A stretch of 64,000 bases of DNA, from contig CATNEN010000034.1 of assembly GCA_950097015.1 (NCBI GenBank), forward strand, positions 5,660,501-5,724,500, in the 5' to 3' direction. The position numbers and the translations under genes were made by a program. The notes below the pieces were generated by a model. That model did not search any database and was not told the origin of the DNA. It saw only the letters and a list, made by a program, of their open reading frames with translations. Shown here piece after piece: positions 37,864 to 49,133 of this stretch; within the stretch, counting starts at the first letter, position 1, and every line of letters starts with the position of its first letter. The stretch comes from Macrostomum hystrix. Taxonomy: Eukaryota > Platyhelminthes > Macrostomidae.

Positions 37864-40135
37864 TCAGCCGCTATAGTTCAGCAGGTCAAGTCGCGCAGTC
37901 CTTGCAAACTGATCGCAGGAAGACATCAGCTGTTCGATCTCCATGGCGGTGGCGGAGTCCAGCTGATCGTCAGATTCCGCCGCCTCCGTGTCTAGGAAAC
38001 GGACGCGAGCCGCTGAAGCTGAGCCGGACCCCGGTGGCGCGGGTGTGTAGGTAACAGAGCCTCGCCTAAGCGGAGTATTGCCGTGGAGCGGACTGGAAAC
38101 AACTTGGCCCCGAGGATCGGCTACTATAAATCCCATCGACGTCTTAAGCGTAGACTTTGCTGTCGAGGTGTCCGTAGCCCTAGTCATCGACGTATCCGTA
38201 GCCCTAGTCATCGACGTGTCAGTAGCCCTAGTCATCGATGTGTCCGTAGCCCTAGTCATCGACGTATCCGTAGCCCTAGTCATCGACGTGTCAGTAGCCC
38301 TAGTCATCGATGTGTCAGTAGCCCTAGTCATCGATGTGTCCGTAGCCCTAGTCATCGACGTATCCGTAGCCCTAGTCATCGACGTATCCGTAGCCCTAGT
38401 CATCGACGTATTATTAGACTTGACCGCAGCTGCAGAAGGTTTCGCCGTAGTCGCAGCGACGACGGCAACCTCAGCATCAGTCCAGACGAGGCGGTGTCTG
38501 TCAGCCAGCAAGGCCAGCTCGGGCAGCCAGTGCTCGGCGGCGTCGGTGGCTAAAGCGGCCGCCTCGCGCTCGCAGGCTCGCAACGCCGCAGCCAGAGTCG
38601 CTAATCGACGATCAGGCGGCGTCGAATAATCCTCATTCCTCGCCGTAGACGTCACCGTCCACGGCTCAGCCAGGGCGGGTAAAACAGCAGCTGACACGGT
38701 GCGCAGCAGGCCAGCGAGCCGGACGCGACCGCCCGACAGCGGGGCGGCGCTGACCGAGGCTGCGGCCAGCCGCTTGGCCAGACTGTCTGGCAGCGACACT
38801 GGCAGCGGCAGCGGCGGCAGGCGTCGATCGAGGCGGACCCGGCCGGCGTCTAAGATCGGTCGGCCGGGCGCCAGGGCGTCGCCGGAGGCGGCGTCGACAG
38901 CGGCGATGGCAGGCTGACAGCGAGCCAGACGGGCTACCCGGTGTCGCCAGTGCTCGTCGGATTCGCAGGGCGTCGCCCGTCCAGGCAGCGGCGAACCGGC
39001 GGCGACGGCGGCTTCGCGCGCGGCCTCGCGCAGGGCGTCTGTCTGGCGCTGCAGCTCGGCAGCTTCGGCGTCAAAGCCGCGCAACTGTTGCGTCAGCCTG
39101 CGACCGAGGCGGCGGCTGGCATCGGCTAGGCGACACCGCGCGGCGGCTGAAGAGGCGGCCTGGCGGCAAAGATCGGCCGCCTCCGACTCCAGCAGGCGAA
39201 GGCCCAGCAGGTCCGGACGACCGGCAGCCGGGGACACGATAGGATCGTTGGGATTTAGGCCTTGGGAGAGGAGAAAAATCTGGTATATCAGATCAACGGA
39301 CAAAAAATGGGGATAACAGTTGATACACTGATAATAGTTTATGGATTGAATGGGGATAACAGTCTATGGACTGAATGGGGATAAAGTCAATATACTGAAT
39401 TGGGATAACAGTCTATGGATTGAATAGGGATAACAGTCTATGGACTGAATAGGGATAAGTCTATGGACTGAATGGGGATAACAGTCTATGGATTGAATAA
39501 GGATTAAAGTGAATAGACTAAATGTGGATCACAGTCTATGGACTGAATGGGGATAACCTAGGAAAATGGTGTCAAGTGAATCAACTGATAAATGCATGTT
39601 ACTCTACTATAATTACTCTACTATAAGTAGCGCAGTTGGCATTTGTATGTTCGCCGAGTAACAAACCGAAAATGCGGTGCTGTTCCAATAGCATGGCGTG
39701 CAGCGAGAGGCAAAGAAATAGTTCAACCAGATCGCACAGGCGTGGCGACACGAAGAACCGCGGCGTCAGGCGTGGCAGGCCGGCGGTATCGCGCAGGTTG
39801 AGCAGCCACAGTTTGAGCAGCTTTTTAAAGTCCAACTCGCTAGATTTGTCAAACAGTTCTTGCAGATGTTTGAAATCTTTGGCAGCCTTTTTGGAGTCGA
39901 TTTTGTCAAATAGAAAAAGATAGAGGCGGTGCTGGAAGCGAAACATCTGCAGCAGCTTCGGCAGATTCTTGCTGTCAAAATTGAATAGAGAACAATGAAA
40001 TCAAATAAGATACTCAATTATAAACAAAACAACAAAAAAATTAACTTACAGACAATACTTCAGACTAGTAATTTGGTCAATGTTTCCAGGAAAGAAACCT
40101 AGTAGTGATAGGTTGTCATGAAGCAAAGTAGTCAT
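37864..40135 (-). CDS. HAUS6-like (augmin subunit 6) N-terminal domain protein with a repeat tail
   Basis: Three exons on the minus strand, 40135-40050, 39971-39622 and 39260-37864, joined in phase to a 610-residue protein. The first ~145 residues resemble the HAUS6/FAM29A N-terminal domain: LLGFFPGN, then FRFQHRLYLFLFDKID, then LDFKKLLKLWLLNL, and RFFVSPRLCDLVELFLCL, in the family order. Residues about 150-260 are Ala/Arg/Glu-rich and probably coiled coil. Residues about 430-513 are ten copies of TSMTRATD. Near 564-567 is RVRF, a possible PP1 docking motif. Known role of HAUS6: linking augmin to gamma-tubulin on spindle microtubules. A TTTTCAG acceptor 10 nt before the ATG suggests trans-splicing. 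It is shorter than human HAUS6 (about 950 residues). The identity is from pattern resemblance, so moderate. Confidence 0.55.
38155..38411 (-). repeat. 24 bp coding minisatellite (TSMTRATD x10)
   Basis: Ten near-perfect copies of GTATCCGTAGCCCTAGTCAT plus CGAC (plus strand) inside the last exon of the HAUS6-like gene. Length variation here would add or remove whole 8-residue units without changing frame. Third-position variants (GACGTA, GATGTG, GACGTG) are shared between units, showing block duplication. Confidence 0.9.
39318..39560. repeat. ~25 bp minisatellite in intron 2 of the HAUS6-like gene
   Basis: About ten irregular copies of AACAGTCTATGGACTGAATG followed by GGGAT. Confidence 0.85.
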
Positions 40136-40149
40136 GATGTTAAGGCTGA

Positions 40150-42268
40150 AAAATATTGTTAAATTGCTTTTTAACAAGGGGTCCAGAAAGCACCTTGTTA
40201 ATTATAAAGTCCATAGGTGATCACACATCTAATAATATCAATATGGTTTGTAACAGATTAATTAAATATTTGTATTTTATATACTAAGTCAAGTGTAATA
40301 ATAATAACAAAATTAGTTAGCAAGTAGCAGAGATAGCAAGAAAATTGCTTCTGTTCAAGATAGTAAGTAAATTGAATAAAAAACTTTATAATATAGCCTA
40401 CTGTTTCACTGTTTCACATATATGATCCTTAGTTAAAAAATAATAAAAGAAAATATGTTGCACCATTGTCAAGCTTCTTTTATGCTGGTCTCAACATAGC
40501 AAACCATTAGCTAGGTCATGTTATTACTATGCATAGCTAACTTTAAATGCATTCTTTTTTCTGCTAGCACTATACTTAACCCATCAACATATACTTTGAT
40601 AATTGTTCTTAACTAAACAAATAGTCAAAGCAAATACATATCACTGCATATATGCATACATCTCTAGCTAGTCTTAACAAAGTATGCTTAGTCGTATAAA
40701 AAAGTAGCAGCAAAATAATAAAATCAATACTTTTTCTTACACTTGCCCAAATCAGTCTTGCAACAAAGCAACAACCTGTGTTAGAGACGAGAATGAACTA
40801 TCTAAAAGGACATATTACTTTTTAGTCCATAGACTGGTTCTGGGGCATCACAGTTACAATCTATTGCCCTAGCCTAGGCAAAATACCTGTTAGGACTATA
40901 TGTACAATAATGGTCAATCAATTATTTGCAAAACTGGAAACAAAAATTATTAATAAAAAATAAGAGGCACTACTTTTAGAGCCAGAGGCCTGCACTAATG
41001 AGCAGCACACGATGTGAAAATCGAACGATGAACTACAATTCAATTGCCGCGAAAAAGAAAACAAGCGTAGATTAGATTAGTCGTATTTTTAACGAGCTAT
41101 AACCAAAGATTATGTAAGCAGAGAATTTATTATCTATGACTATAACAATTCTAAATTACCATGGGAACATTGTCTGTAGTAGAGCTTTTAGGCTTAGATA
41201 GTGCAGAAGACTGAGAAGATTACTATTACGGACTCAGCACAGGGCTGCACAAACAATAGCATAAGCACTAGGAGCCTTATCATTATTAGGGGAGCAGTGA
41301 ATTTAGCAATTTAGGAATGATTTGTATTGTGTATTTTAAATGACAAAAAAGGCGCACATCAAAGCGAAATTATAGCGATAAACAAGCTCGGTTGGTTGAA
41401 CAGAGCAGAACAAAACAAAACAGCAGAAAGAACGAGAGCCACAGTGAGCAGATGGAAGATAAGGAGCAGAACTAAAGAATGAAAGAGCTAAAAGAGGAAA
41501 ACAAGAGAGGATACACTTCAGGACCCAGCAAGATTATAGAGTAAGAGGCATTTGGATGACGACGCTGAGAAGGATAAAATTATGGTTTTTTAAGAGCTTT
41601 AGGTGCTTTTAAAAGCATTATGCTCTTTTTGCTTCCGTTAGTTATCGCTATATCCAATTCAATAATTACTGTTGAGATAAAGGCTCCAATAGGAACAGTT
41701 GCAGACAGTGTACAATATATATAAGGAGAGAGTATGGCTGTTACATTGGAAACATTTATTTCATTATATTGATTGGCATTTAATTGGTTAGGATATGTTA
41801 GTATTCCGAATTCAGAACAGGTAGATAATGAGAAGACTTTTTATGTCCATATACTAACGTCGAACCGTGCTTAATATGTTAAAATTAGTGAAACGACCAT
41901 TATGTACAGAATTTTATTAAAAACTGAGAAAACTCGGCAGACGAGCGTAGCGAGCGATGAGCAAGGCGATGTAGCGTGATAAAAAAATCTACACAGAATG
42001 AGAAATTCTAGAAAATACACTTGTTATACTTGTTGCAAATGTTATTCCTCAGGACAAAGCGAGTTTATGACTGAGTGCACAGCATGCTATTTAACAATAA
42101 AATCTAAAATGGGTAGTGAAGAACGTTTCTTGTTCGTTTCTCTGAGTTTATACAGCAGAGAAAAAGGTTCAGCGTATTCGTTGAAATGTAATATTGAGCC
42201 AGTTCATGTGTAATGGGAATCCCCATTCAGTCAGTAGACAAAAGAGTTTAGAAGAAATTTTGAGTCTT
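40150..42268. other. AT-rich intergenic region
   Basis: Upstream of the HAUS6-like gene and downstream of the next minus-strand gene. No coding sequence supported. A TTTATT at 41913 could be a distant minus-strand poly(A) signal for the gene at 42269. Confidence 0.45.
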
Positions 42269-42877
42269 CTAAACTCTTCTGCCCCGAGAAGCACTGCCCT
42301 GTCGCAGATTAGCCAGTCTTGCAGGTGGTGCTCTTGCCCTCATCCTGGTCTGATCTGCAGCCGCTGATGTTGCTGAGTCTGCGTCAGAAGTTTCCAGTGT
42401 TGGCGCCGTAACCACGCCCTGGCAGCCTCCGAGGAGCGCAGCAGCTCGCAGCTGCGCGTCGGTTTCGGCGCTGTCGTTGAGACCGCTACCTGATTTCTGG
42501 CGGCGACGTCGCAGGAGTTCCTCGTACCAGGCGCAAGTGACTTCACTGCAACCAGACGCTGGCAGTAGCGACTGTGGCTGCTGTGGCATTGTGGGTACTG
42601 ATGGACGAGTGGCTGACAGCAGCGTGTGACTTCGCCGAAGTCCACGACCGCTCGGAGGAGCATTACCAACAGACGATTTCACCGGCTTTGTCCGCTGACG
42701 GGTTTGCGCTGTTTTATCCAAACCTTGGCGCCCCTCAGCACTGTCATCGTCGGCTTCCTCACTGTCATCGCGTCGAGTCGAGCTGGCATCAAAGAGCTGT
42801 TGCGGCTGGTTTCGACGAGCATCTGAGTGCGTCCGTCGCACGGTAACAAAAGGCGCTGACTGACTGCCGGAGGCCAT
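42269..42877 (-). CDS. Basic, Ser/Arg-rich disordered protein, unknown family
   Basis: Single-exon frame of 202 residues from MASGSQSAPFVTVRR. I do not recognise it. It is rich in Arg, Ser, Ala and Gln and predicted disordered, with an acidic patch (DDSEEADDDSAEG, about residues 38-50) and a likely short helix with a basic cluster, CAWYEELLRRRRQKSG, near residue 115. It ends in a basic RGRRV tail. There is no signal peptide or membrane segment. I chose this ATG, not the longer frame from 42976, because an ATTTTTAG acceptor lies 28 nt upstream, as for other starts here. GC-biased third positions support coding. It lies downstream of the cystine-knot peptide gene in the same direction; functional linkage is unknown. 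Confidence 0.6.
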   Translation of the reverse strand: MASGSQSAPFVTVRRTHSDARRNQPQQLFDASSTRRDDSEEADDDSAEGRQGLDKTAQTRQRTKPVKSSVGNAPPSGRGLRRSHTLLSATRPSVPTMPQQPQSLLPASGCSEVTCAWYEELLRRRRQKSGSGLNDSAETDAQLRAAALLGGCQGVVTAPTLETSDADSATSAAADQTRMRARAPPARLANLRQGSASRGRRV

Positions 42878-43254
42878 CGTAATAGTGCCTCTGGGTTCGG
42901 CCCTCCTAAAAATTGTTTGTCTGTCGACACATCTACATTTATACAGAAGCAATTTCATTTGCGCCCTGCTTTGCATTGCATGAGGCCGCTTGGCTAAGGC
43001 CCGAAAAGTTTGTTTTCTGTAGCGGATCGAAATTGGCTGTCATGCTCGGCTGAACTGAATGATCTAGCTGCCAGTAAGAGCTGCAGTAATGTTTTACCAA
43101 CCATGCATAACACACCACTCCTTCAGCCTTCAAGGTCAGCTGTTTGTCTTCTGTCTCAAGTTTCACCTGCTTAACGCGCTGAAGAGCAACCACTAAGATT
43201 TATCTTTAAATTAATCTTCTAGGTCATTAATATTAAAATTCATTTAAGGCTAAG

Positions 43255-43365
43255 TCCAGCAGTGGTTAGAGAGGTCTTAAGTTCGAATCCCCGATTACTT
43301 GTTTATTCCCGATAGCTTCAATCGACCCAAATTGGTTACCAGCATCAGTGTTGTTAGGCATTCAT
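43255..43365 (+). mobile_element. SINE-like fragment
   Basis: Contains a B box (AAGTTCGAATCCCC) and, 40-60 nt later, CAATCGACCCAAATTGGTTA and CCAGCATCAG, which matches the tail wording of the SINE at 27.6 kb. Degenerate and short. Confidence 0.4.
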
Positions 43366-43531
43366 CAAATATAATTCGATCTAGATTGATGTCTTCTATA
43401 TATATTTAGCAATTGAAAAAAGCTTCGTCGATTTCAAATCACATTCACGACTATTTAATGATATATTTTTAGCATCAATAATCAATAATTGAACATATGT
43501 CTATATCTCAAACAGCTTTACTCAACGGGTG

Positions 43532-43792
43532 CTATTTCTCATCGCACCTGCCTATGAACATGCTGGCGGATCTGGGCCAATAGCAGGTGAGATTGGCACA
43601 GCACTCGGTGTCAAAATAGCAGGCCATCTCGCGGCTTTGACAGCTGATTCCAGGCTTGACGCATGCCAGTGTGGGCTCGGGTTGACAGGCAAGCAGCAGA
43701 AAAGCGGAGAATAGCACAGTCAGCACTGGAAGGAGGCTTGACTGTATACTTACTGATTGTCCCAAATGTACCGGAGGCAGAGCTGCAGTCAT
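43532..43792 (-). CDS. Secreted cystine-knot-like peptide precursor
   Basis: An 86-residue frame with a hydrophobic signal core (LLPVLTVLFSAFLLLAC) at about residues 20-36 and a C-terminal cysteine domain. The spacing C-x6-C-x5-CC-x4-C-x12-C (from CQSREMA to RCDEK) is the inhibitor-cystine-knot (knottin) pattern; one more Cys lies just before it. The mature peptide would be about 40-45 residues, with one possible N-glycosylation site (NLT). Knottins serve as channel modulators, protease inhibitors, antimicrobials or signalling peptides; nothing here tells which, and calling it a toxin is not justified. The 19 residues before the hydrophobic core are unusual for a signal peptide. They include a 12-nt in-frame GTAAGT...CAG stretch, which is too short to be an intron but may hint at a mis-modelled start. 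Confidence 0.6.
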   Translation of the reverse strand: MTAALPPVHLGQSVSIQSSLLPVLTVLFSAFLLLACQPEPTLACVKPGISCQSREMACYFDTECCANLTCYWPRSASMFIGRCDEK

Positions 43793-44169
43793 GGCTCATT
43801 CAGCTGGCTGGCTTCCTAATCTGAACTATTTTTAATTGAATAAGATTTTATATATTGAAGTCCATCACTAACGCATTTCGTTGAGAACTTTGAGCTAGGG
43901 TTAGGCCATAGACTAGGAGCCAGCTACCAAGTACTAATGCGGGCCAAAGATCGAAGCCGAAATACGACAGCAGGCTTGATTGACAGTGGAGAGATGAGAC
44001 ACGCGAGAGATGAGACACGTGAGAGTTGAGACAGTGGAGATATGAGATAGGGCTGTTAGTATTTGAAGGGGCCTGTAGTGGTTCGGATTCGGTAGCTTTT
44101 GACCGACCCAGCCATCAACGAAATAAATCGGAAAGTCATGTGACATTCTATGAATTAGCTGTGCAGCAG
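43793..44169. other. Intergenic with a short piece of the 16 bp family
   Basis: No gene. About five degenerate GAGATGAGACACG units at 43988-44050 belong to the same minisatellite family as the arrays at 17.3 and 48.2 kb. Confidence 0.5.
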
Positions 44170-44560
44170 AAGCCGTCGCTAGAATCTCCACAGGATTCCT
44201 AGTTAGAATCACCACAGGATTCCTAGTTAGAATCGCCACAGGATTCCTAGTTAGAATCTCCACAGGATTCCTAGTTAGAATCACCACAGGATTCGTAGTT
44301 AGAATCGCCACAGGATTCGTAGTTAGAATCGCCACAGGATTCGCAGTTAGAATCGCCACAGGATTCGCAGTTAGAATCGCCACAGGATTCGCATTTAGAA
44401 TCGCCACAGGATTCGTATTTAGAATCGCCACAGGATTCGCACCTGGAATTGCCACAGAATTCGCAGTTTGAATCGCCATAGGATTCGCAGTTAGAATCGC
44501 CACAGGATTCGTATTTAGAATCGCCACAGGATTCTTATCTGGAATCGCCGTTGCTAGAAT
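44170..44560. repeat. 24 bp minisatellite, about 16 copies
   Basis: Unit GAATCGCCACAGGATTCGTA plus GTTA, with variants TCTCC, TCACC and GCAGTT. Confidence 0.9.
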
Positions 44561-45238
44561 CGCAGCAGAATCGAAATAAAACCTTGCAGGTTTAACGATA
44601 AATGGAATTTGCCAGAGCAACACCTACGAGCTACTATGAGTAGCTTCACTCAGCAGTTGAAAAAGCTTCACCAATAGGGTCACGGGCACTGACTGGACAG
44701 GGCAAATATAGCGGACACAGCGAATGAACTTCAACTGGAGAGCAACATTTTTGCACAGATAAAAAAAGAGAATTCACAAGGCTTCTTGTGGTGCTTAGGA
44801 AAGGGAAAGTTTGTTTTCTAGCGTCCTCCTTAGCAAAGGCTGTCGAAAAAGGAAAGAAGTTGTCTACGGAAGTCAAAACACCTGCGAAAGGTAAGCGATA
44901 ACATGTTTCCTAGAATTCCCACGAATATCCAGCTACAGAAGTTTCTCTTTCCTCTAGAAGGAGCAGCTGGGACCTGTACAGCTGAGACTGGGATATTTGA
45001 GAGCGGGCCGAGAATTCCCCGGCCCCGGCCGCTAAAGCCATCGATATTTTCTTTCTGGAACTGTGTTTGCCTATAGAGACTGAAGAGGGGGAGGCCCATA
45101 TAGGTAAACATTGGTTCTGCCGAACTTTCATTTCGGTGCGTCAGGGCCTTACGGCAAACCGCGCTGATATTCAATCAATTCAATGTCAAACATCATTCAG
45201 TTTCTGCTCAGAACAGTTTAACACGAATTAGCACGAAC
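44561..45238. other. Intergenic, nothing supported
   Basis: Short ORFs on the minus strand (44646-44876, 44830-45174) have no domain, no signal peptide and no coding bias. Confidence 0.4.
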
Positions 45239-46263
45239 TTCTCTTCTCTCCCGTTTCTTCTCTTCTCTTCTCTTCTCTTCTCTTCTCTTCTCTTCTCTTC
45301 TCTTCTCTTCTCTTCTCTTCTCTTCTCTTCTCTTCTCTTCTCTTCTCTTCTCTTCTCTTCTCTTCTCTTCTCTTCTCTTCTCTTCTCTTCTCTTCTCTTC
45401 TCTTCTCTTCTCTTCTCTTCTCTTCTCTTCTCTTCTCTTCTCTTCTCTTCTCTTCTCTTCTCTTCTCTTCTCTTCTCTTCTCTTCTCTTCTCTTCTCTTC
45501 TCTTCTCTTCTCTTCTCTTCTCTTCTCTTCTCTTCTCTTCTCTTCTCTTCTCTTCTCTTCTCTTCTCTTCTCTTCTCTTCTCTTCTCTTCTCTTCTCTTC
45601 TCTTCTCTTCTCTTCTCTTCTCTTCTCTTCTCTTCTCTTCTCTTCTCTCCCCCTCTCTTCTCTTCTCTCCCCTTCCCTTCTCTCCTCTTCTCTTCTCTTC
45701 TCTTCTCTTCTCTTCTCTTCTTTTCCCGTATCTCCCCTTCTCTTCTCTTCTCTTCTCTTCTCTTCTCTTCTCTTCTCTTCTCTTCTCTTCTCTTCTCTTC
45801 TCTTCTCTTCTCTTCTCTTCTCTTCTCTTCTCTTCTCTTCTCTTCTCTTCTCTTCTCTTCTCTTCTCTTCTCTTCTCTTCTCTTCTCTTCTCTTCTCTTC
45901 TCTTCTCTTCTCTTCTCTTCTCTTCTCTTCTCTTCTCTTCTCTTCTCTTCTCTTCTCTTCTCTTCTCTTCTCTTCTCTTCTCTTCTCTTCTCTTCTCTTC
46001 TCTTCTCTTCTCTTCTCTTCTCTTCTCTTCTCTTCTCTTCTCTTCTCTTCTCTTCTCTTCTCTTCTCTTCTCTTCTCTTCTCTTCTCTTCTCTTCTCTTC
46101 TCTTCTCTTCTCTCCCGTTTCTTCTCTTCTCTTCTCTTCTCTTCTCTTCTCTTCTCTTCTCTTCTCTTCTCTTCTCTTCTCTTCTCTTCTCTTCTCTTCT
46201 CTTCTCTTCTCTTCTCTTCTCTTCTCTTCCCTTATCTCCCCTTTCCTTCTCTTCTCTTCTCTG
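45239..46263. repeat. Pure TCTTC pentamer tract, about 200 copies
   Basis: About 1 kb of homopyrimidine on the plus strand, almost uninterrupted. Breaks occur at about 45647-45740 (CCCC variants), 46110-46120 and 46230-46245. The 351-residue minus ORF (EEKRR repeats) is a product of the repeat and is not called. Confidence 0.97.
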
Positions 46264-46715
46264 CCTATATTAGTCAATAACAAGCTCTCGCTATATTTTC
46301 TGTACGGGAAACTTCAATTTAGACACTTGGCAAAGAGACTGGAATTGAATTCAGTAAGGAAGGATAACTGCAGGAATGTGGGATTGAGAAAAATCTATGC
46401 GCCGAAATCAGCAATGTCCCTAGTGCAGTGTTTTGATTTCATTTTTTATCAATCTAAGAATCAACTATGTATGAAAGCCGTATTTATTCATCTTGGTTTA
46501 AAGCGACAAAAAGTGCATGTGCACTTTTAGGTACAGATATTTTTTAATTAGAGTCGCAACTTATGATTCCTTGACAAATTTTTGCGCAAACAAACCACTG
46601 ATGCTTTCGATGACAGGTGAAGATGAAGAGACAAGAGGTCACTGCATTGACTTGGCCATGCAAAACAAAAACTTTCTACTGCTAGATTGACTTTATCAGA
46701 CTAGTGGTTATTGTT
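46264..46715. other. Intergenic, nothing supported
   Basis: A 67-codon plus ORF (46327-46530) has no recognisable feature and AT-rich codons. Confidence 0.4.
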
Positions 46716-47570
46716 GTGTGAGAATGGATTAGAGTAGATAGCAGGGTGTGAGAATGGATTAGAGTAGATAGCAGGATGCGAGAATGGATTAGAGTAGATA
46801 GCAGGGATGTGAGAATGGATTAGAGTGGATAGCAGGGTGTGATAATGGATTAGAGTAGATAGCAGGGTGTGAGAATGGATTAGAGTAGATAGCAGGGTGT
46901 GAGAATGGATTAGAGTAGATAGCAGGGTGTGATAATGGATTAGAGTAGACAGCAGGGTGTGAGAATGGATTAGAGTAGATAGCAGGGTGTGAGAATGGAT
47001 TAGAGTAGATAGCAGGGTGTGATAATGGATTAGAGTAGATAGCAGGGTGTGATAATGGATTAGAGTAGATAGCAGGGTGTGATAATGGATTAGAGTAGAT
47101 AGCAGGGTGTGATAATGGATTAAAGTAGATAGCAGGGTGTGAGAATGGATTAGAGTAGACAGCAGGGTATGAGAATAGATTAGAGTAGACAGCAGGGTAT
47201 GAGAATGGATTAGAGTAGACAGCAGGGTATGAGAATGGATTAGAGTAGACAGCAGGGTATGAGAATGGATTAGAGTAGACAGCAGGGTATGAGAATGGAT
47301 TAGAGTAGACAGCAGGGTATGAGAATGGATTAGAGTAGACAGCAGGGTATGAGAATGGATTAGAGTAGACAGCAGGGTGTGATAATGGATTAGAGTAGAT
47401 AGCAGGGTGTGAGAATGGATTAGAGTAGACAGCAGGGTGTGATAATGGATTAGAGTAGATAGCAGGGTGTGAGAATGGATTAGAGTAGACAGCAGGGTAT
47501 GAGAATGGATTAGAGTAGACAGCAGGGTATGAGAATGGATTAGAGTAGACAGCAGGGTATGAGAATGGAC
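46716..47570. repeat. 30 bp minisatellite, about 28 copies
   Basis: Unit GAGAATGGATTAGAGTAGAT followed by AGCAGGGTGT. Three variant classes (GTGTGAG, GTGTGAT, GTATGAG with GTAGAC) are clustered in runs, showing local homogenisation. Confidence 0.93.
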
Positions 47571-48235
47571 CCTAGCGATGATTGAAGGTCATCGGATGAT
47601 CGATCGGTCATCGATGATTGAAGGATTTTAAAACGAAATTGTATTTTTAGTAAAGCAAATTTGTTTTAAAAAATGACATTTCTACGTGCTTTTTAAAGCA
47701 GCGATTCAAGACTTCGCAATCGTGCGAGAGCACAATAATGCAGTGGGACTTTTTCACCCATTTAATTAGTCTAATGGGTCTGAGATTTTATCATTTTTTC
47801 CTACTATCCAGATTGTCCTGTTGATTATTTTTGATCCCAGTTATGCATAGGTGAGACACGCCAGATCCTATCTCTCTTTTCATAAAATCCCAAATCACAA
47901 GCTGTGTCGCGACTCACTCATGTAAAATCTAATCTAAACCAGGAATTTCTCTCTAAACGTAAAGTTCAAATAGGTCACTCTTATTCTTAGATCTACCAGA
48001 CCTCTCTCTGCAAGACATTTCAGCTTAATTTAAACCAAGGATTTGGTCATAATCCTCAAATAATCGATTGGAATTGAAAGTCAGGGAAATCCTCAACGGC
48101 AAAAGAGGGAGTTTTAGTGAGTCATTCGTTTAGGGCGGCCGGCGGTTGGGCAAACTCGAAGGTAAACTTGGCCTGCGAAAAATCCTGCGAAATGGCCTAT
48201 TGACACAAATTTTCAATTGTCCAATCTCTACATTG
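47571..48235. other. Intergenic, nothing supported
   Basis: Short imperfect GATCGATCGGTCATCGATGA motif just after the 30 bp array; otherwise no structure. Confidence 0.4.
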
Positions 48236-49115
48236 TATCATCATCTCTCCATTGTATCATCTCTCCATTGTATCATCTCTCCATTGTATCATCTCTCCAT
48301 TGTATCATCTCTCCATTGTATCATCTCTCCATTGTATCATCTCTCCATTGTACCATCTCTCCCCTGTCTCATCTCTCCTGTGTCTCATCTCTCCCGTGTC
48401 TCATCTCTCCCGTGTCTCATCTCTCCCGTGTCTCATCTCTCCCGTGTCTCATCTCTCCCGTGTCTCATCTCTCCCGTGTCTCATCTCTCCCGTGTCTCAT
48501 CTCTCCCGTGTCTCATCTCTCCCGTGTCTCATCTCTCCCGTGTCTCATCTCTCCCGTGTCTCATCTCTCTATTGTATCATCTCTCCACTGTCTCGTCTCT
48601 CCACTGTATCATCTCTCCCGTGTCTCATCTCTTCAGTGTCTGATCTCTCTAATGGTTCATCTCTCCACTGTCTCATCTCTCCCGTGTCTCATCTCTCCCC
48701 TGTCTCATCTCTCCCGTGTCTCATCTCTCCCCTGTCTCATCTCTCCTGTGTCTCATCTCTCCCGTGTCTCATCTCTCCCGTGTCTCATCTCTCCCGTGTC
48801 TCATCTCTCCCGTGTCTCATCTGTCCCGTGTCTCATCTCTCCCATGTCTCATCTCTCCCGTGTCTCATCTCTCCCGTGTCTCATCTCTCCCGTGTCTCAT
48901 CTCTCCCGTGTCTCATCTCTCCCGTGTCTCATCTCTCCCGTGTCTCATCTCTCCCGTGTCTCATCTCTCTATTGTATCATCTCTCCACTGTCTCGTCTCT
49001 CCACTGTATCATCTCTCCCGTGTCTCATCTCTTCAGTGTCTGATCTCTCTAATGGTTCATCTCTCCACTGTCTCATCTCTCCCGTGTCTCACCTCATTCA
49101 TGTCTCATCTCAGAT
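48236..49115. repeat. 16 bp minisatellite, about 54 copies, abutting the channel gene
   Basis: Unit TCTCATCTCTCCCGTG, with CCATTGTA variants at the left. A large internal duplication: a block containing TCTATTGTATCATCTCTCCA and CTAATGGTTCATC occurs at about 48570-48660 and again at 48970-49060. It ends about 5 nt before the splice acceptor of the channel gene. Long plus-strand ORFs (up to 322 codons) are repeat products. Confidence 0.93.
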
Positions 49116-49133
49116 TTCAGGTCTTATCAAAGC

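Noticed and set aside
41998-42213. 71-codon Cys-containing plus ORF (CYTCCKCY)
   Set aside because: Cysteine spacing fits no zinc motif I know, codons are AT-rich and no acceptor or poly(A) context was found.
45228-46283. 351-codon minus ORF of EEKRR repeats
   Set aside because: It is the translation of the TCTTC pentamer tract; no flanking coding sequence.
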